Positions 32,469 to 43,673 of a stretch of 64,000 nucleotides of DNA are shown piece by piece. Numbering within the stretch: the first letter of the stretch is position 1; each line of letters starts with the position of its first letter. Under the pieces are notes generated by a model. It did not search any database, was not told the origin of the DNA, and saw only the letters and a list, made by a program, of their open reading frames with translations. A program made the position numbers and the translations under genes. Origin of the DNA: Pseudomonadota bacterium (lineage in GTDB: Bacteria; Pseudomonadota; Alphaproteobacteria; Sphingomonadales; Sphingomonadaceae); assembly GCA_023457895.1 (NCBI GenBank), contig JAEXAY010000039.1, forward strand, positions 62,001-126,000, written 5' to 3'.

Positions 32469-33008
32469 ATGAATGTTGACCGGCTGATTGACGTCGTGAT
32501 CGAGCGAGAGGGTGGCTACAGCAATCATCCCGCCGATCGCGGCGGCGCAACGCGCTGGGGTATAACGGAAAAAATCGCGCGACTGCATGGCTATGCGGGA
32601 GCTATGGCGACCCTGCCGCCGGCGGCGGCGCGCGCAATTTACCGTGCCCGTTATTGGGAAGGACCGAGGCTCGATCATGTCGCACCGCTGAGCGAAGCGG
32701 TGGCGGGGGAAATGTTCGATACTGCGGTCAACATGGGCCCGGCAACGGCGGTCCGCATGCTGCAACGCGCGTTGAACGCACTCAACCGAGAGGGCCGCGA
32801 CTATCCCGACATTGCCGCCGATGGCCTGATCGGGCCGCAGACGCTCAACGCCCTCCGTGCCTTCCTCGCCGCACGCCGGTTCCGCGGCGAGGAGGTGCTG
32901 CTGAAGGCGCTCGAGGCCCTGCAGGGCGAACGCTACATCCGGCTCGCCGAACAGCGGCCTGCCAACGAAGCCTTCCTGTTCGGATGGCTGGCCAACCGTA
33001 TCGGTTAA
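32469..33008 (+). CDS. GH108-type endolysin (N-acetylmuramidase), gene-transfer-agent style
   Basis: This 179-residue cell-wall hydrolase carries the GH108 signature EREGGYSNHPADRGGATRWGIT at the N-terminus, with the catalytic Glu in EGGY. A putative peptidoglycan-binding part (DGLIGPQTLNALRAFLA) follows. It would cut glycan strands to lyse the cell. The ATG at 32469 has GGGAG 8 bases upstream. It is followed 16 bp later by a three-TM holin gene. No phage structural gene is nearby, which fits the separate lysis locus known for gene transfer agents in alphaproteobacteria rather than a prophage. Confidence 0.87.
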   Translation: MNVDRLIDVVIEREGGYSNHPADRGGATRWGITEKIARLHGYAGAMATLPPAAARAIYRARYWEGPRLDHVAPLSEAVAGEMFDTAVNMGPATAVRMLQRALNALNREGRDYPDIAADGLIGPQTLNALRAFLAARRFRGEEVLLKALEALQGERYIRLAEQRPANEAFLFGWLANRIG

Positions 33009-33024
33009 ACAGAGGAGCATTTTT

Positions 33025-33438
33025 ATGGCATTGATTGAAGCTATCATCGGGCCCGTCGCCAAATTGCTCGACAAGATCATTCCCGATCCCGAAGCACGCG
33101 ACCGCGCCAAGCTGGAACTCATCAAACTGCAGGGCAGTCAGGAAATGGAAGCGGTCCACGCTCAGCTCTCCGCAATCGTCGCCGAGGCCCAGTCGCACGA
33201 TCCGTGGACCAGCCGCGCCCGGCCGTCCTTCCTCTATGTGATGTATGCGCTGCTGTTATGGGCGATCCCGATGGGTCTGATCGCCGCCTTTCGCCCGGAG
33301 ATCGCATCGGCCATTGCGACCGGTATGACGAGCTATCTCGCTGCGCTGCCCGAACCGCTCTACGCTCTCTTCGGCACCGGCTATCTCGGCTATACGGTGA
33401 CGCGGCAGTGGGGCAAGATCAAGGGTGTGGAAAGCTGA
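33025..33438 (+). CDS. Holin family protein of the gene-transfer-agent release type (3TM)
   Basis: The 137-residue protein starts with an amphipathic segment (IEAIIGPVAKLLDKIIPDPEARDRAKLEL), then LQGSQEMEAVHAQLSAIVAEA, SRARPSFLYVMY, and hydrophobic stretches around 75-95 and 105-128. This matches the 3TM holin family linked to gene-transfer-agent release. It would form membrane lesions that let the adjacent endolysin reach the wall. The close spacing and order (endolysin then holin) support one lysis operon. A hairpin without a T-run follows at 33464-33489. Confidence 0.82.
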   Translation: MALIEAIIGPVAKLLDKIIPDPEARDRAKLELIKLQGSQEMEAVHAQLSAIVAEAQSHDPWTSRARPSFLYVMYALLLWAIPMGLIAAFRPEIASAIATGMTSYLAALPEPLYALFGTGYLGYTVTRQWGKIKGVES

Positions 33439-33550
33439 TCGGACACTGCAGATGAACCTTTGCGGCGATGCAGCGTTGCCTGCATCGCCGGGTTCGCCTA
33501 TCGCGGGTCGGGTCCGCCGATCGCGGCAGGCCGGTTGGCACGAAAGCAAA

Positions 33551-33868
33551 ATGAGAAAAACGCCCATGAAGCAACGCATGACATCTATCGCCGTTCTGAC
33601 ATCGAGCCTTGCAGCGCTGGGTGCCTGCATGACCCCGCCGCCGATCGATAGCGGCAGCGATCCCGTCGCGTGCGGCGCGGACAAGGTGCAAAATTATGTC
33701 GGCCGCACCGCGACTCCCGATGTGCGCGCCGAGGTCGAACGCGTCTCCGGCGCGGCCAGATTCCGCTGGCTGACGCCGGAAATGATGATGACGACCGATT
33801 ATGTGCCCGACCGGCTCAATATCCATCTGGGCACGACCAACAAGATCGGGTCGCTGCGCTGCGGCTAA
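33551..33868 (+). CDS. I78-family peptidase-inhibitor-like lipoprotein
   Basis: This 105-residue small secreted protein has an N-terminal signal peptide and a lipobox LAALGAC, so it is probably a lipoprotein. The mature part has CGADKVQNYVGR, a middle RFRWLTPEMMMTTDY, and DRLNIHL ending SLRCG, matching the I78 inhibitor family (Cys pair, RLN and I...CG pattern). Family members inhibit serine proteases. Three in-frame ATGs (33551, 33566, 33578) are possible; 33551 gives the best signal peptide length. It is convergent with alaS. Confidence 0.78.
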   Translation: MRKTPMKQRMTSIAVLTSSLAALGACMTPPPIDSGSDPVACGADKVQNYVGRTATPDVRAEVERVSGAARFRWLTPEMMMTTDYVPDRLNIHLGTTNKIGSLRCG

Positions 33869-33911
33869 GCGAGGGCTATTTCCCCGTGGGGAAGGCAACA
33901 GGGCGCTGCGT

Positions 33912-36551
<2,640 letters not shown>

Positions 36552-36654
36552 GCGCCGCGCTTACTTGAGGCCGCGATCCGAAACAAGCGGGTAAAGTCGA
36601 TGAGACCAGTTGAATTTGCCGCTTATACCACGCTGCGGCACCGCGGGCTTCTCT

Positions 36655-36694
36655 GGCAAAAAGGGGGCCCCGTTATCGCAGGCAAAAGGGGGCC
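36655..36694. repeat. Direct repeat GGCAAAA(A)GGGGGCC
   Basis: Two near-identical 14-15 bp units (36655-36669 and 36681-36694) stand 11 bp apart in the alaS-recA gap. Each contains a run of A followed by five G. On the minus strand these read as C-runs followed by T-runs, which resemble the tail of a terminator. Confidence 0.55.
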
Positions 36695-36717
36695 GCCCTT
36701 GCATGGCTAGCCCCCTT
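36684..36717 (-). terminator. Possible recA terminator
   Basis: On the minus strand the arm AAGGGGGC (36717-36710) and arm GCCCCCTT (36693-36686) form an 8-bp stem with a 16-base loop, followed by TT and then GCC. The distance from the recA stop is about 35 bp. The T-run is short, so confidence is limited. Confidence 0.4.
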
Positions 36718-36751
36718 CCAGCTCCGTTAGGGAGCTTGCCTCATGTTGCGA

Positions 36752-37840
36752 TCAATCGTCGAGAGCGGCATCGTCTCCGTCATCGCTGCCCGGACCGGTC
36801 ATCATTTCCTCGGCGACCTCGGCGGTCTTGCCACGGATAGCCTTTTCGAGCCGGTCCATCATCTCGGGATTATCCTTGAGGAAGGTCTTGGCATTTTCGC
36901 GGCCCTGACCGATGCGCACCGAATCATAGCTGAACCAGGCGCCCGATTTCTCGACCAGCCCCGCCTTGACCCCAAGGTCGAGAATTTCACCGACCTTGGA
37001 AATGCCCTCGCCATACATGATGTCGAATTCGACCTGCTTGAACGGCGGCGCGACCTTGTTCTTGACGACCTTCACCTTGGTGGTGTTGCCGATGATATCT
37101 TCCTTGTCCTTGATCTGGCCGGTGCGGCGGATGTCGAGACGGACCGAGGCGTAGAATTTGAGCGCGTTGCCACCGGTCGTGGTTTCGGGGTTACCGTACA
37201 TCACACCGATCTTCATGCGCACCTGATTGATGAAGATCACCATGCAGCGCGAACGCGAGATAGAACCCGTGAGCTTCCTCAGCGCCTGGCTCATCAGGCG
37301 GGCCTGAAGACCGACATGGCTGTCGCCCATCTCGCCCTCGATTTCAGCGCGCGGCACCAGCGCGGCGACCGAGTCGACCACCAGCACGTCGATTGCATTG
37401 GAACGCACCAGCGTATCGACAATCTCGAGCGCCTGCTCGCCGGTATCGGGCTGCGACACGATCAGTTCGTCGATGTCGACCCCGAGCTTCTTGGCATAGA
37501 CCGGATCAAGCGCATGTTCGGCATCGACGAATGCCGCCGTGCCGCCATTCTTCTGCGCCTCGGCGATGGCGTGGAGCGCGAGCGTGGTCTTGCCCGAACT
37601 TTCCGGCCCGTAAATTTCGATGATGCGCCCGCGCGGCAGGCCGCCTATCCCCAGCGCGATGTCGAGCCCGAGCGAACCGGTGGAAATCGCCTCGATCTCC
37701 ATCGCCTCGCGGCTGCCAAGCTTCATCGCCGAGCCCTTGCCGAACGCGCGGTCGATCTGCGCGAGGGCTGCTTCCAATGCCTTTTGTCTGTCCATGTTCC
37801 CCGCTTTGTCGGAATCTACCAGTTTCAAAGATGCGGTCAT
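36752..37840 (-). CDS. recA: Recombinase RecA
   Basis: This 362-residue recombinase has the Walker A motif GPESSGKT at residues 78-85, VVDSVAALVPRAEIEGEMGD, the DNA-binding L2 region around GNALKFYASVRLDIRR, and an acidic C-terminal tail (SDDGDDAALDD). The start at 37840 (MTASLKL) is chosen by family length; the upstream ATG would add a non-conserved segment. It is the core strand-exchange and SOS coprotease protein. A GTTC-N7-GTTC LexA box overlaps its promoter -35 region. Confidence 0.97.
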   Translation of the reverse strand: MTASLKLVDSDKAGNMDRQKALEAALAQIDRAFGKGSAMKLGSREAMEIEAISTGSLGLDIALGIGGLPRGRIIEIYGPESSGKTTLALHAIAEAQKNGGTAAFVDAEHALDPVYAKKLGVDIDELIVSQPDTGEQALEIVDTLVRSNAIDVLVVDSVAALVPRAEIEGEMGDSHVGLQARLMSQALRKLTGSISRSRCMVIFINQVRMKIGVMYGNPETTTGGNALKFYASVRLDIRRTGQIKDKEDIIGNTTKVKVVKNKVAPPFKQVEFDIMYGEGISKVGEILDLGVKAGLVEKSGAWFSYDSVRIGQGRENAKTFLKDNPEMMDRLEKAIRGKTAEVAEEMMTGPGSDDGDDAALDD

Positions 37841-37892
37841 AACCGTCCGTCCTTCCCTATTCATTCCGCGCCAAAGCGGCAACGTGAATCGC

Positions 37893-37930
37893 TATGTATC
37901 GCATTTGTTCTCATGGAACAAGAGGAGAAC
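37893..37930 (-). promoter_or_regulatory. recA promoter with overlapping LexA box (GTTC-N7-GTTC)
   Basis: On the minus strand, GTTCTCCTCTTGTTC (37930-37916) is the alphaproteobacterial LexA operator. Its second half, TTGTTC (37921-37916), forms the -35 element, and TACATA (37898-37893) forms the -10 element with a 17-bp spacer. LexA binding would block RNA polymerase directly. Family knowledge plus exact match to the consensus make this a confident site. Confidence 0.85.
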
Positions 37931-37964
37931 AAATTATTTTTGGTGATTATACCCCTTTTATACC

Positions 37965-38002
37965 CTGAATTGCCCCGCCAGCTTCGCTGGCTCGCAATGA
38001 CG
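37965..38002. repeat. Half copy of the class A palindromic repeat
   Basis: The right half (ctgaattgcc...ctcgcaatgacg) resembles the 1902 element, with a small CCAGC-ttc-GCTGG hairpin inside. The left half is missing. It lies between recA's promoter and the small lipoprotein gene. Confidence 0.75.
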
Positions 38003-38085
38003 CCCGCAAATCTGTGTCATGCGGAGCCAATTCCGGTGGCGGGCGTTGAGCCGAAGACGAAAAGAAAGCGATGGGGAGCGCGAAT

Positions 38086-38469
38086 ATGGCTCGTAAATTT
38101 TTGCTGACGGCAGCAAGCGCGGCACTGGCGGCCTGTACCCCGCTCGCGGCGCCCGGCACGCCGGTTGAAGGCCCGGTTGCGCTTGGCCAGACGGCTTATG
38201 CCGGCGGCCCGAGCGTGACGCCGCTCGGGCTCCTCGAAGACAGCCGCTGCCCCAAGGATGTCGAGTGCGTCTGGGCGGGGCAGGTACGCGTCCGCGCACG
38301 GGTTGCGGGCGGCGGTTGGAGCCGGGAGGTCGAGCTTATCAGCAACAAGCCGGTGGCGATCGCGGACGGGCAGCTGCAACTCGTCGCGGTGACGCCGGAG
38401 CGTCTCCAGCACCGCACGATCGCGCCAAAGGATTATCGCTTCACCTTCCGCTTCGATGGCGGCCTGTAA
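38086..38469 (+). CDS. Small lipoprotein with CPxxVxCVWAG motif
   Basis: This 127-residue protein has an N-terminal signal and a lipobox (ALAAC). The mature part carries RCPKDVECVWAGQVRVRARV near residue 55, a motif common in small uncharacterised proteobacterial envelope proteins, and ends in KDYRFTFRF. The ATG at 38086 is preceded by GGGAG, and the ATG at 38071 is also in frame. It is convergent with cckA. The function is unknown; the Cys pair may form a disulfide. Confidence 0.72.
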   Translation: MARKFLLTAASAALAACTPLAAPGTPVEGPVALGQTAYAGGPSVTPLGLLEDSRCPKDVECVWAGQVRVRARVAGGGWSREVELISNKPVAIADGQLQLVAVTPERLQHRTIAPKDYRFTFRFDGGL

Positions 38470-40908
38470 TCAGTCCGCCGCCGCTTCGCTGAGCACTGCC
38501 TGCACTTTCTCGATCAGCTGGCTCACCGAGAAGGGCTTGGGCAGGAAGGCGACATTGTCGAGCGCGATAGTCTTGCGCAGCTGTTCCTCGGCATAGCCCG
38601 ACATGAACAGCACCGGAAGGTCCGGCCGCTCGCCGCGCACCGCCCTGACCAGTGTTGGCCCGTCCATCTGGGGCATGACGACGTCGGACACGAGGAGGTC
38701 TACCTCCGCCATCGCGCCGAGCTGGGCGAGCGCCTCCTCGCCATTGGCGGCAGTCGTCACCGCGTAGCCGGCGCGGGTGAGCGCGCGCTCGGCCACCGCG
38801 CGCACCATGTCCTCATCCTCGACCAGCAGCACCTTGCCCGATCCCCAGCTTTCGCGCGGCCTGATCTCCCGCGTTACCGGAGCCGCCGCAATATCGGGTC
38901 CGCTATGCACCGGGAAATAGAGGGTAAAGCTGGTGCCGGTTTTTTGGCTGCCGGTGCGCGTGATGGAGGTAACGGAATCGGCGAAGATAAAGCCGCCCGA
39001 TTGCTTGACGATGCCATAGACGGTCGAAAGGCCGAGCCCGGTGCCCTTCCCGACATCCTTGGTGGTGAAAAAGGGCTCGAAAATCTTGGGCAGCACTTCG
39101 GGCGGGATGCCGCTTCCGGTATCGGTCACCTTGAGCACGCTATAGTCGGCCTCGGGGAGAATATCGCGGCCAAGGCGCGGCACGTCGCGCGCGGCGACCG
39201 GATAGGTTTCGATCGTCAGTTCCCCGCCATGCGGCATCGCGTCACGCGCATTGACCGCCAGATTGAGCAGGACCTGCTCAAGCTGGTTGGGATCGGCGCG
39301 GATCGGTCCCAGCCCGCGGCCATGATTGACCGTCATCGTCACCGTCTCGCCGAGCGAGCGGTTGAGCAGCGCCGAAACTTCGGAGATCACGTCGGGCAGC
39401 TGCAAGATCTGCGGGCGCAGCGTCTGCTGGCGCGAAAAGGCGAGCAATTGCCGGGTCAGCGCCGCGGCGCGGTTGGAGTTGGACTGGATCTGGACGATGT
39501 CGGCATAGTCGCTGTCGCCCGGCGTGTGCCGCATCAGCATGAGGTCGCAATAGCCGATTATCGCCGTCAGGATATTGTTGAAGTCGTGCGCGACGCCGCC
39601 CGCGAGCTGGCCCACCGCCTGCATCTTGGAAGCCTGCGCCACCTGCCGTTTAAGACGCGATTCCTCGCTATTATCCTTGAGGCTGAGCAGGACGGCGGCC
39701 TCGCCCATGCCGCGCACGCCCGCGATCGACAGCGCCACCGGTTCCTCAGGGCTGCTGCGCAGGCGCACCGCGATGTCGCCGCCAAGCTGCTGTCCGGTGC
39801 CGTAACGCCGTACCGCGTCGCCGACCGCCGACTTGTCTTCGGCAATGACAAGGTCGCCCGGATAAACCGGATGCTGGCCCTCGCCCAGCCCCGCCGCCCG
39901 GATGAAGCGGTTGTTCATGTGAATGAAGCGGCCGTCGCGGTCGACCATCGCCACGCCGAACGGAAGCAGCGAAACAAGTTTCCGCACCGCATCGGTCGAA
40001 TTACCATGTTCGAGCGCGCCGCCATCTTCATCCACCATCAGCACCAGCACCGGGCCGTCTGGCTGGTCATCGAAGTGGAGCGGCACCTGCAGCAGCCGGA
40101 CCGGCGTTCCGCGCTCGGTTTCGCGGGTGAAATAGATGAGGCCGCGTTCATCGACACGCAGAAAGGTGGCGAACTCGCGCCCCGTAATCTCGGCATCGCG
40201 GCTCCCGGCTGCGCGCACCAGAAAGGCCTGGTTGGCCGCGCGGATACGCCCTTCCCCGCCAACAACGCAGGTCATGATCCCGGCGGTGCTGAAGGACTGG
40301 CCGACCAGCCCGTTGACCTGACGGATGCTGTCGGAAACGAGGTCCTGCTGCACGACCGGGCGGAAGCGCCACAGCAGATAATCGTCGCTATGGCCGGAAC
40401 GGACGATTTCCGCGTCGAGCCGCGCCGCGCCGCAGGTCAGGCTGTTGACCTGCGCACGCCCGTCGCGCCATGCGCGGCGTCCGGCTTCGGTCAGATATTC
40501 GACCCCGCGCCCTTCGACGGCAAGGCCGGGCGGCGTCACAAATCCGCCGAACCAGCTTGCATAAAGGTCATTGGCGCACACCATGCGCCCGCTGCGGTCG
40601 GTGATCGCGATGCCGACCCCGTCATGGTCCGCAGCCTCGCGTGTGATCGCCCAGTCGGGGGTGACGCTCGCGGTCGAAACCACCGCGGGGTAGAGCCGCC
40701 GCAGCAGGATCAGGGCCGCGCCCATCAGCACGAAGGCGAGCATCACGCCCGCAGCCATCACCCAGTCGTTGAGCGCGAAATGGACGAGCGCCAGACTGGC
40801 CGCCGCCGCAAACAGCAGCAGCGACCATTCCAGCCGGTTCAGCCCGCCATAACCTCCGGCGCCAGGCGTCAGAAACGGGCGGTCGGTCAAGGCGCGCTTG
40901 AAAGGCAA
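38470..40908 (-). CDS. cckA: Hybrid histidine kinase CckA
   Basis: This 812-residue cell-cycle kinase has two N-terminal TM segments (about residues 30-70) and PAS regions. The phosphorylated His (near 441) lies in GGVAHDFNNILTAIIGY, followed by the HATPase block DTGSGIPPE...GKGTGLGLSTVYGI and a receiver domain with the phospho-Asp near 740 in LLVSDVVMPQMDG. CckA feeds phosphate through ChpT to CtrA and controls cell cycle, motility and, in several alphaproteobacteria, gene transfer agents. The start is a TTG at 40908 because no ATG lies near the natural N-terminus. That start is uncertain. Confidence 0.92.
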   Translation of the reverse strand: MPFKRALTDRPFLTPGAGGYGGLNRLEWSLLLFAAAASLALVHFALNDWVMAAGVMLAFVLMGAALILLRRLYPAVVSTASVTPDWAITREAADHDGVGIAITDRSGRMVCANDLYASWFGGFVTPPGLAVEGRGVEYLTEAGRRAWRDGRAQVNSLTCGAARLDAEIVRSGHSDDYLLWRFRPVVQQDLVSDSIRQVNGLVGQSFSTAGIMTCVVGGEGRIRAANQAFLVRAAGSRDAEITGREFATFLRVDERGLIYFTRETERGTPVRLLQVPLHFDDQPDGPVLVLMVDEDGGALEHGNSTDAVRKLVSLLPFGVAMVDRDGRFIHMNNRFIRAAGLGEGQHPVYPGDLVIAEDKSAVGDAVRRYGTGQQLGGDIAVRLRSSPEEPVALSIAGVRGMGEAAVLLSLKDNSEESRLKRQVAQASKMQAVGQLAGGVAHDFNNILTAIIGYCDLMLMRHTPGDSDYADIVQIQSNSNRAAALTRQLLAFSRQQTLRPQILQLPDVISEVSALLNRSLGETVTMTVNHGRGLGPIRADPNQLEQVLLNLAVNARDAMPHGGELTIETYPVAARDVPRLGRDILPEADYSVLKVTDTGSGIPPEVLPKIFEPFFTTKDVGKGTGLGLSTVYGIVKQSGGFIFADSVTSITRTGSQKTGTSFTLYFPVHSGPDIAAAPVTREIRPRESWGSGKVLLVEDEDMVRAVAERALTRAGYAVTTAANGEEALAQLGAMAEVDLLVSDVVMPQMDGPTLVRAVRGERPDLPVLFMSGYAEEQLRKTIALDNVAFLPKPFSVSQLIEKVQAVLSEAAAD

Positions 40909-40923
40909 GGAACTGGATCAGTC

Positions 40924-43029
40924 CTACCAGATATGCACGCGCTCGCCGGCCGGCAGATAGAGTTTCTGGCCCGGCTGCACATTATAGGCGTCATACCATG
41001 CGTCCTGATTGCGCACGACCCATGCACGCTGGATCGAAGGCGAATGCGGATCGGTGGTGAGCCGCTGCGAGAGGTTGGCTTCACGATAGTTGCGGCGCCA
41101 CACCTGCGCCCAGCCGAGGAAGAAGCGCTGGTCGCCCGTGAGACCATTGAGGACCGGCGCTTCCTTGCCGCCGAGCGACGCCTTGTAGGCATCATAGGCG
41201 ACCGCGAGCCCGGCGAGATCGCCGATATTTTCGCCCAGCGTGAACTCGCCGTTGATCTTCTGGCCCGGGAGCGGCTCATACTGGTTATATTGCGCGACCA
41301 GCTTTTGCGCCGCCGCCTTGAAGGCCGCGACGTCGGCATCGGTCCACCAGGTCGTAAGCTTGCCGGTCGAATCATATTTCGAGCCCTGATCGTCGAAATG
41401 ATGGCTGATTTCATGGCCGATGACTGCGCCGATCCCGCCATAGTTCATCGCGGCGTCGGCATTGGGATCAAAGAAGGGCGGCTGGAGAATCGCGGCGGGG
41501 AAAACGATCTCGTTCATGCCGAAATTGGCATAGGCGTTGATTTCCATCGGGGTCATCCCCCATTCCCAGCGGCGGATCGGCTGACCGAGCTTGGACAGTT
41601 GATCGTCGTGCGCCCACTGGTTCATCCGCACCGCGTTGCCGAACAGGTCGTCGGTCTTGATGTCGATGCTGCTATAATCCTGCCAGCGGTCGGGATAGCC
41701 GATCTTGGTGGTGAAGGCCGCGAGCTTGCCGCGCGCCTTTTCCTTGGTCGCGGGTGCCATCCATGCGAGCGCATCGATGCGGCGCCCCATTGCGGCGACC
41801 ACGTTGCGGACCAGTTCATCGGCCGCAGCCTTGGTTTCGGGCGGATAGAAGCGCGCGATGTAATCCTTGCTGACATCGTCGCTGAGGCCCCCGACGGTGA
41901 AGTTGACCGCACGTTTCCAGCGCGGTTCCATCTGCGGCGTGCCCGACAGCGCAGTGCCGTAGAAAGCGAAATTTTCCTTGGCAATGCGATCCGGCAGCAC
42001 CCCGGCATAGGCCGACAGGCTGCGGATCATCAGCTGGTCGCGCAGCACGGTGAGCGGCGCGGCCTTGACTGCCCTGGCGATGCCGGCAAGCGCCGACGGC
42101 TGGCTGACGATCACCTCGTTGCTGTTGATCCCGACGCCCTTGAGCCAGGCGGCATAGTCATAGCCCGGCGTCAGCCTGGTGAGTTGCGCGACCGTCATCT
42201 TGTTATAGGTCTTGTCCGCGTCACGGCTGTCGACCTTGGTCCAGTGCGCCGTCGCAATCTGCTTTTCGAAATTGAACAGCGCCTGCGCGCGCGCAGCGGC
42301 GTTCTTCTCGCCCATCAGCGTCAGCATATTCTGGAGATAGGCGAGATACTTCGTCCGCGCGCCGGCAAACTGGGCGGCGTTCGACAGATAATAGTCGCGG
42401 TCGGGCATGCCGAGGCCATATTGGCCGAGCACCGGGATATAGGTTTCGGGATTCTTGTCGTCCTGGCCGATATAGGCATAGTTGACCCCGCCGATGCCCA
42501 TGCGATCGCCCCTAGCCGCGAGTGCGACATAGTCCGCCTTGGTCTTCATCGCGCGGATTTCATTGAGCCACGGCTCAATCGGGGCGAGGCCCTTGGCTTC
42601 GACGGTGGCTTCATCAAGGAAGCTCGCATAGGCGCGGCCGATCCGGCTGTTCGGATCGGATTTCGCGCTTTCCAGAATTTCCTGTGTGCGCTTCTTCGAC
42701 AGGTCATCAAGCACGGTGAACATGCCGTAATTGGACTTGTCGGCGGGGATCGCCGTGGTGCGCGCCCAGTTGCCATTGGCATAGGCGTAGAAATCATCGC
42801 CCGGAGCAACGCTCTTGTCCATGCCGGCCTCGTCCATGCCGAAGCTGCCATAGGTCGGAGCCGCCTTTGCCGGAACGAAAGTCGCCTGCGCGGTTTCCTC
42901 TACGACGTACTTCGCTGCCTCGCTGGCTGCACTGTCGGTCACCGTGGCGCAGCCGGCGAGCGCCAGCAGCGCAGCGCCGCCCGCCAGAGCCGATTTCCAC
43001 CTGGTGTTGAGATCAACAAAATTGGTCAT
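40924..43029 (-). CDS. M13-family metallopeptidase (neprilysin-like) lipoprotein
   Basis: This 701-residue zinc peptidase has a signal peptide with lipobox ALAGC near residue 26. The zinc motif HEISHHFD near residue 539 (HExxH) and the third ligand in GENIGDLAGL are kept, as is NAYYNP-like active-site architecture (here EINAYANFGMNEI). The C-terminal CxxW is replaced by IW at the very end. It should hydrolyse peptides in the periplasm. The ATG at 43029 is used rather than the GTG at 43056 because it gives the proper signal peptide. It is followed by the cckA gene after 15 bp, in the same direction. Confidence 0.9.
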   Translation of the reverse strand: MTNFVDLNTRWKSALAGGAALLALAGCATVTDSAASEAAKYVVEETAQATFVPAKAAPTYGSFGMDEAGMDKSVAPGDDFYAYANGNWARTTAIPADKSNYGMFTVLDDLSKKRTQEILESAKSDPNSRIGRAYASFLDEATVEAKGLAPIEPWLNEIRAMKTKADYVALAARGDRMGIGGVNYAYIGQDDKNPETYIPVLGQYGLGMPDRDYYLSNAAQFAGARTKYLAYLQNMLTLMGEKNAAARAQALFNFEKQIATAHWTKVDSRDADKTYNKMTVAQLTRLTPGYDYAAWLKGVGINSNEVIVSQPSALAGIARAVKAAPLTVLRDQLMIRSLSAYAGVLPDRIAKENFAFYGTALSGTPQMEPRWKRAVNFTVGGLSDDVSKDYIARFYPPETKAAADELVRNVVAAMGRRIDALAWMAPATKEKARGKLAAFTTKIGYPDRWQDYSSIDIKTDDLFGNAVRMNQWAHDDQLSKLGQPIRRWEWGMTPMEINAYANFGMNEIVFPAAILQPPFFDPNADAAMNYGGIGAVIGHEISHHFDDQGSKYDSTGKLTTWWTDADVAAFKAAAQKLVAQYNQYEPLPGQKINGEFTLGENIGDLAGLAVAYDAYKASLGGKEAPVLNGLTGDQRFFLGWAQVWRRNYREANLSQRLTTDPHSPSIQRAWVVRNQDAWYDAYNVQPGQKLYLPAGERVHIW

Positions 43030-43106
43030 GATAATGTTGGTATCCTTAGCCTGCACCCGGAACCGGATGACTTCATGATAATGCTATATAAGCCCGCGCG
43101 CGGGTT

Positions 43107-43670
43107 TCAACCGCGCTCTGCGCGCTTTTTCGTGCGCTGCCGCCACTTTCGCGCGATCCACCAGCGCCAGACGAGACTCGCCAGCAGATAGCCGACCGCC
43201 GCGCCAATCACCGCCAGCGTCACCAGCCCGACCGCGGTGTTCATCGCGATTAGCCCGGCATTGCCGGTGAACCATTCCATCCAGGTTTCGACATGGTCCG
43301 AATGTGCCACGGTATTGAGTGGACGGCCATAGGTTAGGCTGTCGAACCGCAGCATCCATTGCCCGATCTTGTAGGCGGCGGCGAGGATCAGCGGGGTGGT
43401 CAGCGGATTGGTGATGAAGGTCGTCAACACCGCGATCGGCACATTGGCCCGCGCTGGCAGCGCAAGGAGCGCCGCAATCAGCATCTGCGCGACCGGCACC
43501 ACGCCCGCAAGAACGCCAAGCGCCACGCCGCGCGGCACTGACCGGCGGTTGAAGCGCCACAATTCGCTGCGCAGCACCCGATGGGCGAAGGGACGGATAT
43601 ATTTGTTTTCCGCCATCCCCTCGCGGGTCGGCATCTTTTCGTTGGCCCAGGTCTGCAGCCGTTCGAGCAT
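43107..43670 (-). CDS. DUF2062 membrane protein
   Basis: This 187-residue protein starts MLERLQTWANEKMPTRE and has the DUF2062 blocks RRSVPRGVALGVLAGVVPV, AVLTTFITNPLTTPLI and a C-terminal TM followed by a basic tail (RKWRQRTKKRAERG). Hydrophobic stretches are near residues 50-70, 85-100 and 145-165. Function is unknown. It ends 3 bp before smpB, which it follows on the minus strand, a frequent neighbourhood in this group. Confidence 0.82.
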   Translation of the reverse strand: MLERLQTWANEKMPTREGMAENKYIRPFAHRVLRSELWRFNRRSVPRGVALGVLAGVVPVAQMLIAALLALPARANVPIAVLTTFITNPLTTPLILAAAYKIGQWMLRFDSLTYGRPLNTVAHSDHVETWMEWFTGNAGLIAMNTAVGLVTLAVIGAAVGYLLASLVWRWWIARKWRQRTKKRAERG

Positions 43671-43673
43671 CGG

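Noticed and set aside
32469..33438. Prophage remnant
   Set aside because: No integrase, portal, capsid, tail or att-like repeat was seen in the window. The two genes fit a separate GTA-type lysis locus better.
33464..33489. Terminator after the holin gene
   Set aside because: The stem GGCGATGCAG / CTGCATCGCC is good, but no T-run follows, so it is only noted.
38905..43191. Very long plus-strand open frame (about 1,400 codons) over cckA and the M13 peptidase gene
   Set aside because: It is the antisense shadow of two well-supported genes in a GC-rich genome. Its translation has no family motif, and it is cut by real promoters and starts on the other strand.
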